Origin: Candidatus Gastranaerophilales bacterium
Lineage (GTDB): Bacteria > Cyanobacteriota > Vampirovibrionia > Gastranaerophilales > Gastranaerophilaceae
Assembly (NCBI GenBank): GCA_944324905.1
Contig: CALUYB010000011.1
Span: 1 to 54,835 of the forward strand
Length of the DNA: 54,835 nt
Direction of reading: 5' to 3'
How positions within the stretch are numbered: position 1 is the stretch's first letter; the number at the start of each line of letters is the position of its first letter. The position numbers and the translations under genes were made by a program. The notes beneath the pieces are model-generated. The model had not been told where the DNA came from. It ran no database searches and saw only the letters and a program-made list of their open reading frames with translations. Shown here in pieces: positions 46,302-54,029 of this stretch.

Positions 46302-47668
46302 CTTTCACTGTTCATTTGCGTTTTAAGCCTGTATGCTGCTGTTATCAGTATATCAATTGCAGGAGAGTATGGTGGTGAGTATGGCAGGTCAAGGTGCAAT
46401 AAGTCATCAACACTAAAGCCCGACTGAAGTGCCGAGGTTACTGTATTAATTCTTTTGTTTACATCCCCTGTGCCTATTCCTTGTGCGCCCAATATTTTCC
46501 CTGTTTTTTTGTCCGCAACAAGTTTTAGCGTTATTGTTTCAGAATTTGGCATGTAGCCTGCTTTGTCTTTTTTTACAACAGTTGTGCAAATGGGGTGTAA
46601 ATTAAATTTGTCTGCAATTTTTGTTGCATTTTCATAGTTTATCCCGGTGAGCGCAATTGTAAAATCGAAATATTTTGTAATTGCAGAGCCTAAAATCCCT
46701 TCAAAGCTTTCGTATTCGTTTGGTTCGCTTGAGATATTTATCCCAACAACACGTCCTTCTTTATTGGCAATATTACCAAGAGCAATATATATCGGTCTGT
46801 TTGTTAGCATGCATTTTTCTTCGGTGCAATCTCCTGCCGCCCAAATGTGTTCTATATTTGTTCTCATGTTGCTATCTACAACAATTCCGCCTGTTTTGCC
46901 TATTTTTATCCCTGCATTTTTTGCAAGTTCAACATTAGGAACTACACCTGAAGCAATTACGCAAAAATCAGCTTCAACTTCAAGCCCGCTTTTTGTTATT
47001 AATCTTGAAAATTTACCGTTTTTGTCTGCAACAAACTCAACGACTTCTTCCATAAAATGCATATCAACCCACTGGCCACTTTGCTCTATAATGCGATTTT
47101 TAATCATATCGCTAAATTCGCAGTCAAAAACCCTCATTAGCCTTGAACTGTATTCCACAATTGTTGTATGTACTCCGTTTTGCACAAATGCCTCAAGGAG
47201 TTCAATGCCAATGTAGCCGCCTCCTATTATTGCAACGCGTCTTGCCTTGTGCATTTCTTCTTTTATTTTTATACCATCTTCAATGTGCCTTAAAAAATAA
47301 ACACCACCTATGTTTATATTTTTTATGTTTGGCACGTAAGGTTTTGCGCCTGTACAAATTACAAGTTCATCATAAAAAACTTCTTTGTCATTAATAATCA
47401 CACATTTTTTCTCAGGGATTATTTTTTGTGCCTTGTGCTCAAGGAAAATTCTTATTCCCTGTTTTTCAAATTCTTCAGGAGTTCTTACGATTAATTGATT
47501 TATATTTTTAACTGTTCCTTCAATAAAATAAGGTAGACCGCATGCACTGTATGAAATTAAATTTTCATCAGTATAAAGTTCTATTTGATTTTCAGGATTT
47601 ACCCTTTTTGCCTTCGCAGCTGTTTTTGGCCCCGCTGCACCGCCGCCGATTATAACTATTTTTTTCAT
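46298..47668 (-). CDS. CoA-disulfide reductase / NADH oxidase-like flavoprotein
   Basis: The 456-residue pyridine-nucleotide disulfide oxidoreductase has FAD motif IIGGGAAGPKTA, a second nucleotide loop IIGGGYIGIELLEAF and the single redox cysteine Cys43 in SYSACGLPYF. That single-cysteine active site marks the CoA-disulfide reductase/NADH oxidase/NADH peroxidase group. The C-terminal DLPYSPPYSPAID is typical of CoA-disulfide reductase. No rhodanese extension is attached. A role in thiol redox or peroxide and oxygen defence is inferred. No ribosome site is visible. Confidence 0.88.
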   Translation of the reverse strand: MKKIVIIGGGAAGPKTAAKAKRVNPENQIELYTDENLISYSACGLPYFIEGTVKNINQLIVRTPEEFEKQGIRIFLEHKAQKIIPEKKCVIINDKEVFYDELVICTGAKPYVPNIKNINIGGVYFLRHIEDGIKIKEEMHKARRVAIIGGGYIGIELLEAFVQNGVHTTIVEYSSRLMRVFDCEFSDMIKNRIIEQSGQWVDMHFMEEVVEFVADKNGKFSRLITKSGLEVEADFCVIASGVVPNVELAKNAGIKIGKTGGIVVDSNMRTNIEHIWAAGDCTEEKCMLTNRPIYIALGNIANKEGRVVGINISSEPNEYESFEGILGSAITKYFDFTIALTGINYENATKIADKFNLHPICTTVVKKDKAGYMPNSETITLKLVADKKTGKILGAQGIGTGDVNKRINTVTSALQSGFSVDDLLHLDLPYSPPYSPAIDILITAAYRLKTQMNSES

Positions 47669-47697
47669 GCTAATATAATGTGGGAGATTAACATATA

Positions 47698-48240
47698 ATG
47701 CAACTTACAGGTGGGCAATTTAAAGGTAGAAAAATAATTACTCCAAAGGGTGTTAGGCCGACTTTGTCAATTGTCAGGGAAAGTGTTTTTAATATTCTTT
47801 ATTCGCATTTTGGCGCATTTAGTGAAATGAATTTTCTCGATATGTTTTTAGGTAGCGGGATTATGACCTTCGAAGCTCTATCCAGAGGTTTTAGAACCGT
47901 ATCTTGCGAAATTAATCCACAAGTTATAAAATGCGCCAACGAAAACGCACAAGAGCTAAACCTTTGTCCAAAATTTTTAAGGGGGGATTCTCTTAAGCTG
48001 GTAAAAAAAATTGATGAAAAATTTAATGTAATTTATGCTGATCCGCCTTGGGATTATTCATATTTACAAATTTTTCATGCTGCAGGCAGTCTTTTGTCGC
48101 AAGATGGGATTTTAATTGCTGAATGTGATAAAAAGAAAAAGCCCGATGTGCTTTTAGAACTTGGGAAAGTCAACACATTGGAGCTTTTTAGGGAAAAAAA
48201 TTATGGTCGTTGTTGTCTTTTGTTTATAAAACTAAACTGA
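47698..48240 (+). CDS. rsmD: 16S rRNA (guanine(966)-N2)-methyltransferase
   Basis: RsmD methylates G966 of 16S rRNA, using SAM. The 180-residue protein has the family start GGQFKGRKI and RPTLSIVRESVFNIL, the SAM loop FLDMFLGSGIMTFEALSRG, and the catalytic DPPW motif (DPPY in most). A GGGAG site lies 11 bases before the ATG. No coaD follows, unlike many genomes. It converges with the EF-hand gene, overlapping by 9 bases. Confidence 0.94.
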   Translation: MQLTGGQFKGRKIITPKGVRPTLSIVRESVFNILYSHFGAFSEMNFLDMFLGSGIMTFEALSRGFRTVSCEINPQVIKCANENAQELNLCPKFLRGDSLKLVKKIDEKFNVIYADPPWDYSYLQIFHAAGSLLSQDGILIAECDKKKKPDVLLELGKVNTLELFREKNYGRCCLLFIKLN

Positions 48241-48738
48241 TGATGAGTCATAGTCGTCATTATCGACATAATTTGAAATATTTGTAGCTTGGAATTTTGG
48301 ATGATTTTCTTCCATCTCTTCTATTTCTTCATCCATGCCATATGCTGCAATTTCCTGATTTGTAACTCTGCCATCTCCGTTTTTGTCTATTTCATCAAAA
48401 TTATTTAACACTTCTTCAAGGGTTGAACTTGCATTACCACTATAGCAAAGTTGCATTAATTCATCATAACTCAAGCCTTTTTGAGAAAGCTGATTTGTGT
48501 ATTGTTGCAAGTCTGTTGCACTAATTTTTCCATCGCCGTCAGAGTCAATGTTTGAAAAATTTTGTGTCAGATAGCTTTGAAAACTTGCGTTTATATTGTT
48601 TTTGTTGACTTGATCCGATGGATTTATAATTTGTTCTAATGTTAATCCGCCCGATGCACCTGCACTTAAAACTGCAAAATTGTTAGTAAGACCGTAAATG
48701 GCTTGCGCCATGAGTCCTTGACCACTTAATTTACTCAT
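48232..48738 (-). CDS. Protein with two EF-hands
   Basis: The 168-residue protein has two canonical EF-hand loops: Asp65-Asp76 (DSDGDGKISATD) and Asp118-Glu129 (DKNGDGRVTNQE). Both have acidic residues at positions 1, 3 or 5 and Gly at 6. The N-terminus has a modest Ala/Gly/Ser-rich stretch (FAVLSAGASGGL) but no signal peptide. The tail is Asp/Ser-rich. GAGG precedes the ATG. It is one of the dispersed EF-hand proteins; function unknown. Confidence 0.85.
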   Translation of the reverse strand: MSKLSGQGLMAQAIYGLTNNFAVLSAGASGGLTLEQIINPSDQVNKNNINASFQSYLTQNFSNIDSDGDGKISATDLQQYTNQLSQKGLSYDELMQLCYSGNASSTLEEVLNNFDEIDKNGDGRVTNQEIAAYGMDEEIEEMEENHPKFQATNISNYVDNDDYDSSSV

Positions 48739-48853
48739 AATCTAACCTCATTTTATAACTTATTTACAAATTTAATGATTTTTTTAAAAAAAGAAAACAA
48801 CCTTTTGAATGATATAACTTGTTTGAAATTTTTATAGGGTGTAAAATTTTTCT

Positions 48854-49030
48854 ATGAGCGAAAAAAGGCAATTTTTAGGAATTATTTTTGAGTGCTGCAA
48901 TGTTTATGGCAGGATTTACAAAAACAAAGAGGGCACAGCTTATGTTGGCAAATGCCCCCGTTGTTTAAAAACAGTAATTGTAAGAGTAGGGGAAGGGGGA
49001 ACAAACAATAGATTTTTTAAGGCACACTAA
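48854..49030 (+). CDS. Small conserved CC/CxxC protein, probable zinc-binding
   Basis: This 58-residue gene is short but convincing. The product reads MSEKRQFLGI..., with Cys14-Cys15 in FECCNVYGRIY, Cys34 and Cys37 in GKCPRC, and RFFKAH at the end. The pattern CCNVYxRIYxN..GTAYxGxCPxC recurs, from memory, in small proteins of many bacteria of unknown function. Four cysteines suggest a zinc or iron site. There is no strong ribosome site. Its stop overlaps that of the convergent gene by 4 bases. Confidence 0.82.
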   Translation: MSEKRQFLGIIFECCNVYGRIYKNKEGTAYVGKCPRCLKTVIVRVGEGGTNNRFFKAH

Positions 49031-49695
49031 AGGTTTTCAAGCTCCTCTTGTGTGTAAAACTGTATTTTTCCGTTTTCATCTTTTATAATTTCGTTATTTT
49101 CATCTAATTTCATTTTTGGCAGTATAACCGAACCGCTTACTATGTCCGGATTTTCAATGTTATTTAGTCTGCATAATTCTTCCAGGTATTGATTGTAATT
49201 GTCGCTGTATAACTCAATTTCACCTACGTGATTTTGAATTATTCTTGACAAGCAATCGTCAACACCGGTACCCCAAGGCTGAATTGTTACTCTTTCATAA
49301 ATTTCATCTATGGATTTTTTTTCTTGCTTAACATTGTCAGCGTTGTACTCTTGTGCTGAGTCATAAATTGCGCCCAAAAGTGAGCTTAGCTCTTTTTTAT
49401 TAAGCGAGCGATCACCTGATTCCGTATCTGCAAGCCTTATAAAGGTTTCTTTTTCATCTTCTTCCAGATACCCCTTGTTTACAGCCTTTTGCGCTAAAGC
49501 GTCAGCATTTACAGTGTCGTTGTTATCTAAAAGCTTTTCTTCGTAATGCTCGATAAAATTTTCCTTGCTTGAAAAAATACTTTCATCATTATTTGCTTTT
49601 TCATTATTGAAAAAGTCTGCAGATTTTTTTTCAAAACTTTCTTTATCAATATTAAGCCCTGAAAGTCTTGTGTTGTAATTGTATTGCGAACCCAT
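49027..49695 (-). CDS. Unknown protein with EF-hand-like and LysM-like parts
   Basis: The 222-residue acidic protein has no signal peptide. Residues 94-110 (GDRSLNKKELSSLLGAI) match the EF-hand-like motif of the protein at 7708-8499. Residues about 137-193 resemble a LysM domain: VTIQPWGTGVDDCLSRI, then LEELCRLNNIENPDIVSG and ILPK, comparable to the usual V.PGDTL..I...N.I.NP..I.PGQ.L.IP. LysM binds peptidoglycan or chitin. So a calcium-influenced cell-wall-associated protein is a plausible reading. AAGGAAGG precedes the ATG. Confidence 0.76.
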   Translation of the reverse strand: MGSQYNYNTRLSGLNIDKESFEKKSADFFNNEKANNDESIFSSKENFIEHYEEKLLDNNDTVNADALAQKAVNKGYLEEDEKETFIRLADTESGDRSLNKKELSSLLGAIYDSAQEYNADNVKQEKKSIDEIYERVTIQPWGTGVDDCLSRIIQNHVGEIELYSDNYNQYLEELCRLNNIENPDIVSGSVILPKMKLDENNEIIKDENGKIQFYTQEELENL

Positions 49696-49765
49696 TTTAC
49701 CTTCCTTTTTTTTAGTGGTTACGGCAAAATTTTAGTCATTCTTTATAGTTTGTAACAAAATGTAA

Positions 49766-49793
49766 AAAGCACCCCATTTCTTCGGGGTGCTTT
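49766..49793 (-). terminator. Terminator after gatA
   Basis: AAAGCACCCC (49766-49775) and GGGGTGCTTT (49784-49793) are perfect 10-base arms around an 8-base loop, 17 bases beyond the gatA stop. Read on the minus strand the stem ends in TTTTT. Confidence 0.9.
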
Positions 49794-49809
49794 GATATTT
49801 TAAATTTGT

Positions 49810-51246
49810 TTATTTTATTGCTTGTTCAAGATTATATGCAGCTTTTAAAACAGTTGCCTCGTCAAGGTTTTTACCGATAATTTGCAAGCCTATTGGCATT
49901 TTTTCACTATCAAAACCGCAAGGAGTGCTAAGGGCAGGAGCGCCAATTAAGTTTGCGCTAATTGTTGCAATATCTGTTAAATACATTGCAAGTGGGTCTT
50001 CGTTTCTTGAACCTATATCAAAAGCTGTTGTAGGGCATGTTGGTGAAATTAAAACATCAACATCTTCAAAAACTTTGTCAAAATCATTTTTTACAAGTCT
50101 TCTCAATTGTTGAGCCTTTTTGTAATAAGCATCGTAGTAACCGCTTGATAGGGCATATGTACCAAGCATTATACGCCTTTTAACCTCATCACCAAACCCT
50201 TCGGCGCGAGTTTTTGTATACATTTCCAAAAGATTTTGCGCGTCTTTTGTCCTATGTCCGTATCTTACGCCGTCAAATCGTGCTAAGTTTGAGCTTGCTT
50301 CTGCTGTTGCAACAATATAGTAAATTCCAATTGAATATTTTAAAAGCGGAAGGGATACTTCCTTTATTGTTGCGCCAAGTTTTTTGTAAGTTTCAATAGC
50401 GTCTTGAACTGATTTTCTTACATCGTCGTTTACGCCTTCGGCTAAAAGTTCTTTTATAACTCCAATTTTTAAGCCTTTTACATCGTCCTTAAGGGTTTTT
50501 GTAACATCATCAACTTCCATTTTTAAAGATGTTGAATCTTTTTCATCCCACCCTGCAATTGCCATGTAAAGATTTGCAATATCTTCAACACATCTGCCAA
50601 ACGGGCCTATTTGATCTAGTGATGAGGCAAAAGCTATAAGACCATATCTGGAAACCCTGCCATAAGTAGGTTTAAAGCCGTTTATACCGCAAAAACTTGC
50701 AGGCAACCTTATACTTCCGCCGGTATCTGAACCTAATGAAACAGTAGCTTCATAAGATGCAACAGATGCTGCAGAGCCACCTGATGAGCCTCCCGGGACT
50801 TTGTTTAAATTAAGCGGATTTCTGACAATTTTAAAAGCAGAATTTTCATTACTTGAACCCATTGCAAACTCATCCAAGTTTGCTTTTCCTATAATTGGTA
50901 CAAGATTTTCTTTTAGTTTTTTTGTAACAGTTGCATCAAACGGTGATACAAAGTTTTCAAGAATTTTTGAACTAGCTGTTGTTTTAGAACCAATCATGTT
51001 CATATTATCTTTAAGCGCAAGGGGAATACCTGCCATAAGGGGTATTTCTTCACCTTTTGCAATTTTTTCATCAACTTTTTTTGCAGTTTCAATTGCCTGT
51101 TCTTTTGTTAAAGAGTTGTATGCACCTATTTTTTCATCAAGATTTTCTATTTGTTTATATGTTTCTTGAACTAATTCAAGTGCACTTATTTCTTTGCTTA
51201 ACAGTGCTTTTCTTTGTTCAACTGCTGTTTTTTTCAATAGTTCCAT
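49810..51246 (-). CDS. gatA: Glutamyl-tRNA(Gln) amidotransferase subunit A
   Basis: GatA is the amidase of GatCAB, which converts Glu-tRNA(Gln) to Gln-tRNA(Gln). The 478-residue protein has the Ser-cisSer-Lys triad: Lys in ALKDNM, the cis-serine in PGGSSGGSAA and the nucleophile in GSDTGGSIRLPASF. A GGAG lies ten bases before the ATG. gatB and gatC are not in the window. The gene ends at a good terminator. Confidence 0.96.
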   Translation of the reverse strand: MELLKKTAVEQRKALLSKEISALELVQETYKQIENLDEKIGAYNSLTKEQAIETAKKVDEKIAKGEEIPLMAGIPLALKDNMNMIGSKTTASSKILENFVSPFDATVTKKLKENLVPIIGKANLDEFAMGSSNENSAFKIVRNPLNLNKVPGGSSGGSAASVASYEATVSLGSDTGGSIRLPASFCGINGFKPTYGRVSRYGLIAFASSLDQIGPFGRCVEDIANLYMAIAGWDEKDSTSLKMEVDDVTKTLKDDVKGLKIGVIKELLAEGVNDDVRKSVQDAIETYKKLGATIKEVSLPLLKYSIGIYYIVATAEASSNLARFDGVRYGHRTKDAQNLLEMYTKTRAEGFGDEVKRRIMLGTYALSSGYYDAYYKKAQQLRRLVKNDFDKVFEDVDVLISPTCPTTAFDIGSRNEDPLAMYLTDIATISANLIGAPALSTPCGFDSEKMPIGLQIIGKNLDEATVLKAAYNLEQAIK

Positions 51247-51273
51247 CGGCTTTGTGCTCCACTTATTTTGTAT

Positions 51274-51279
51274 TACAAT
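51274..51279 (+). promoter_or_regulatory. Predicted -10 box of yraN, leaderless type
   Basis: TACAAT is followed by six bases and the yraN ATG. TTGTGC 16 bases upstream is a weak -35. No ribosome site is present. Confidence 0.45.
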
Positions 51280-51285
51280 TATTTT

Positions 51286-51627
51286 ATGTCAAACAAAGTT
51301 AAAGGTAAACTGGGCGAAAAATTAGCAAAAGATTTTCTTTTGAGTAAGGGTTTTGAGATACTGGAAACAAATTTTCACTATTCGCGCTACTCAGAGGTTG
51401 ACATAATAGCATACAAGGGTGATATAATTTATTTTGTCGAAGTAAAATATAGAACAACAAATCTTTTTGGCATGCCTTTTGAAGCAATAACAAAATCTAA
51501 GTTAGAAAAAATAAAAGCATGTGCGCAATATTATTTAAGTATTACAAAGAAAAAATTTAAATCTTATAAAATAAGTGGGATTTCAATACTAAATTCTCAT
51601 ATTGATTTTATCGAAAGTGTATACTAA
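51286..51627 (+). CDS. yraN: UPF0102/YraN-family nuclease-like protein
   Basis: YraN proteins are small PD-(D/E)xK-fold proteins of uncertain role, sometimes linked to DNA or RNA processing. The 113-residue protein has KGKLGEKLAKDFLLSKGFEI, the active-site-like SEVDIIA (usually GEIDLIA) and FVEVKYRT. The Asp, Glu and Lys are all present. The C-terminal part is shorter than in many homologues. The start at ATG 51286 lacks a ribosome site. Confidence 0.87.
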   Translation: MSNKVKGKLGEKLAKDFLLSKGFEILETNFHYSRYSEVDIIAYKGDIIYFVEVKYRTTNLFGMPFEAITKSKLEKIKACAQYYLSITKKKFKSYKISGISILNSHIDFIESVY

Positions 51628-51686
51628 TTAGCAAAATATTTTATTTTCGCGTTTTGTACAACTTGTCTGGAGCAAAGGTAATTATA

Positions 51687-52835
51687 ATGTTAAAAATTTT
51701 CGCATTTTCTAATAAAGTTAACAATAATACGGTACTAAATAAAGCTAATACAACTTTTTACAGCAATCCTTTCTCTTTTTCTGTAAAGTTGAATTCTCTT
51801 TCAAAAGATGAAGTTTCCTTTACATCCAGAAAAAAATTCCAAGAAAAAGCGCAGCTTCAGCCCCAAGCTATTGTCCAGACTTCTCGTGCCGGGGAAAAAG
51901 ACTTAAAAGATAAAGAAAGAACAATTACAAATGGTCTTGCACATTCAATATACAGACAGGCAGATTCTAATACCATACAGTTAAAAAGTGTTTTAAATAA
52001 AGCTTTTTATCCATATATACAAAAAAGAGGATATTGTGACAACAAACATCCTATACTTAAGCTTGAATATCGCACAAAAGGTGCAAGTTCTTTAAGGGAA
52101 AAGGCAAGTTCAAAACATATCCATACAAAAGAAGGTGTAATTGTAAATCTGCAGGACTTGTCTGGAGCAAGAATTATACTCGGTAGCAATCAAAAGGGTA
52201 GTGCCGATATTGTTATAGATAAACTTGCTGAAGTCGTCAAAGATGGTAAATTAAAAATTGTAGAAATTGAAAACCATACTCCTGCTGATAAAAAGTATCA
52301 GTATGCAAGCCAAACAAAATTACATAAACTTGCAAAAGCATCTTCTGATAAATTTGGTGCATTTGTATCAGAACACATCACAAGAAATGAAACCGGTTAT
52401 ATTGCTATTCATTTAACGGTCGAATTTCCTGATGGCTTGAGGGGTGAAATTCAAATACTTGGTCGCGATGTTGCAATATTTAAAGAACTGGAAGATTTGC
52501 CATACAAAATTTTGCAAGGGAAAAGTGTAAAACCTGAATATGCTGAAATTGTTGAAATTTTTAAACCACTTACACCGGTTAGAAATAACCCTTTTGACCC
52601 TGAAAATATAGAAAAGGCAAAACTAAGACAAGAATTTAGCGCCTACACTGCTGCTGCATATAAGCATGAACGCGATAAAATGCCTGTTAGTGCAACAAGC
52701 AAAAAGGTTTCCTCTTTCCTTTCTTTGGATGAATTTTCAAAAATGTCAAAAAGAAAAATCCATTTGCCTAAAGAGGTTGATTTTAATAATTTATATAAAT
52801 TAAAAATCAAAGCTGACAGGCTGGCTGAAAAATAA
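51687..52835 (+). CDS. Stand-alone RelA/SpoT-like nucleotidyltransferase domain protein
   Basis: RelA/SpoT enzymes make (p)ppGpp alarmones; related toxins pyrophosphorylate other nucleotides or tRNA. The 382-residue protein has synthetase-like blocks: RTKGASSLREKASSK (129-143), LQDLSGARIIL (155-165) and ETGYIAIHL with GLRGEIQIL (235-258). No hydrolase HD, TGS or ACT domain is seen. Residues 1-75 are a non-conserved extension with DEVSFTSRKKF (41-51); residues about 280-382 form a helical tail. AAAGG precedes ATG 51687. Substrate is uncertain. No antitoxin-like gene is adjacent. Confidence 0.75.
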   Translation: MLKIFAFSNKVNNNTVLNKANTTFYSNPFSFSVKLNSLSKDEVSFTSRKKFQEKAQLQPQAIVQTSRAGEKDLKDKERTITNGLAHSIYRQADSNTIQLKSVLNKAFYPYIQKRGYCDNKHPILKLEYRTKGASSLREKASSKHIHTKEGVIVNLQDLSGARIILGSNQKGSADIVIDKLAEVVKDGKLKIVEIENHTPADKKYQYASQTKLHKLAKASSDKFGAFVSEHITRNETGYIAIHLTVEFPDGLRGEIQILGRDVAIFKELEDLPYKILQGKSVKPEYAEIVEIFKPLTPVRNNPFDPENIEKAKLRQEFSAYTAAAYKHERDKMPVSATSKKVSSFLSLDEFSKMSKRKIHLPKEVDFNNLYKLKIKADRLAEK

Positions 52836-52843
52836 TTTTTTAC

Positions 52844-52872
52844 TTGAACAATCCTTGATTTTGTAGTAATAA
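52844..52872 (+). promoter_or_regulatory. Predicted korABC promoter
   Basis: TTGAAC (52844-52849), a 17-base spacer and TAATAA (52867-52872) lie 35 bases before the alpha subunit gene, which has AAGGA as ribosome site. Confidence 0.45.
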
Positions 52873-52907
52873 TTTAGTGTATTCACTCACAAAATGAAGG
52901 ATTCAAA

Positions 52908-54002
52908 ATGGTTAAAAAACTTATTACTCAAGACACTAGGATGTTCTTGACAGGAAACGAGGTTATAGCCTATGCTGCAAACGCTGCTGAGGCTGAGTTT
53001 ATGTACGGTTATCCTATTACACCACAGAACGAAATCATGCATACTTGGTGTAAATTGCTTCCTAAAACAGAAGCAGGATTTTTACAAACTGAAGATGAAA
53101 TTTCTGCAGGATTCTCTACAATAGGCGGCATTTTAGCCGGCAAAAGAGCTTTTACTGCAACAGCTGGACCCGGTAATGTTATTATGCAAGACGCACAAAG
53201 CATGGCTGAAATGATGAGAATACCTTTTGTTTGCGCAGTTATGCAAAGAGGTGGCCCATCAACAGCTACGGTTATTTATGCTCAACAAGAAACAAGATTA
53301 ACATGCTTTGGCGGTAACGGTGAAGGCTTTAGAATTGTTTACTCTACGGCTGGCCACCAAGACCTATACGATTATATGATTAAAGCATTTAATACGGCAT
53401 GGAAATATAAATTCCCAACATTTATGTTGGCCGATGGTTATCAAGGTAAAATGAGAGAACCTGTTACACTTTATGATCCTGCATCTCGCGGTATTAAAAT
53501 GGTTCCAACAGAAGCTACTTTGGGTGGCGCAAACGGTACAAGACCTGTTAACCACGTTAGAAATACATTTAACCTTGAAGAAGAACTTATGGAAGTTCTT
53601 GATCAATATCAAGCAGAATTTGACAGAATTTCTCCTGAAATTGAAGAATATCTTGAATACAAAGCAGATGACGCAGAGATATTAATCATTGCTCATGGTA
53701 TTGTTGCAAGATCTGCAATGACTGCAGTTGATGAATTGAGAGCAAAAGGAATTAAAGCCGGTTTATTCAGACCTATAACACTACGTCCTCTTGCTGTTAA
53801 ACCTTTAAGAGCTGCTGTTAAACGCGCTAAACAAGTTCTGTTTACAGAATCTGCAAACGGTCAGCTTGCTCAAATGGTTCTTGAAAAAATCTATGGATTA
53901 ACAACTCCATACTCAACACTATTTAAAATGGGTGTTGGCGTAACAGGTGACGATATTGTTCAAAAAGTTGAATCTATGGTAAAAGAACCTGCTACAGTGT
54001 AG
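52908..54002 (+). CDS. 2-oxoacid:acceptor oxidoreductase subunit alpha
   Basis: These enzymes oxidatively decarboxylate 2-oxoacids to acyl-CoA with ferredoxin, or run in reverse. The 364-residue alpha subunit has the thiamin-diphosphate-linked YGYPITPQNEI near 33, TEDEISAGFSTIGG and AGPGNVIMQD. It resembles VorB/KorA subunits for branched-chain 2-oxoacids or 2-oxoglutarate; the exact substrate cannot be told. It is followed by beta and gamma genes; a separate ferredoxin-type delta subunit gene is not seen upstream. Confidence 0.92.
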   Translation: MVKKLITQDTRMFLTGNEVIAYAANAAEAEFMYGYPITPQNEIMHTWCKLLPKTEAGFLQTEDEISAGFSTIGGILAGKRAFTATAGPGNVIMQDAQSMAEMMRIPFVCAVMQRGGPSTATVIYAQQETRLTCFGGNGEGFRIVYSTAGHQDLYDYMIKAFNTAWKYKFPTFMLADGYQGKMREPVTLYDPASRGIKMVPTEATLGGANGTRPVNHVRNTFNLEEELMEVLDQYQAEFDRISPEIEEYLEYKADDAEILIIAHGIVARSAMTAVDELRAKGIKAGLFRPITLRPLAVKPLRAAVKRAKQVLFTESANGQLAQMVLEKIYGLTTPYSTLFKMGVGVTGDDIVQKVESMVKEPATV

Positions 54003-54029
54003 TTAAAATAGAAATAAGAGGAAAAATAA

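Noticed and set aside
46647-47216. A 189-codon open frame on the plus strand inside the CoA-disulfide reductase-like gene
   Set aside because: It lies wholly within a conserved gene on the other strand and shows only shadow composition.
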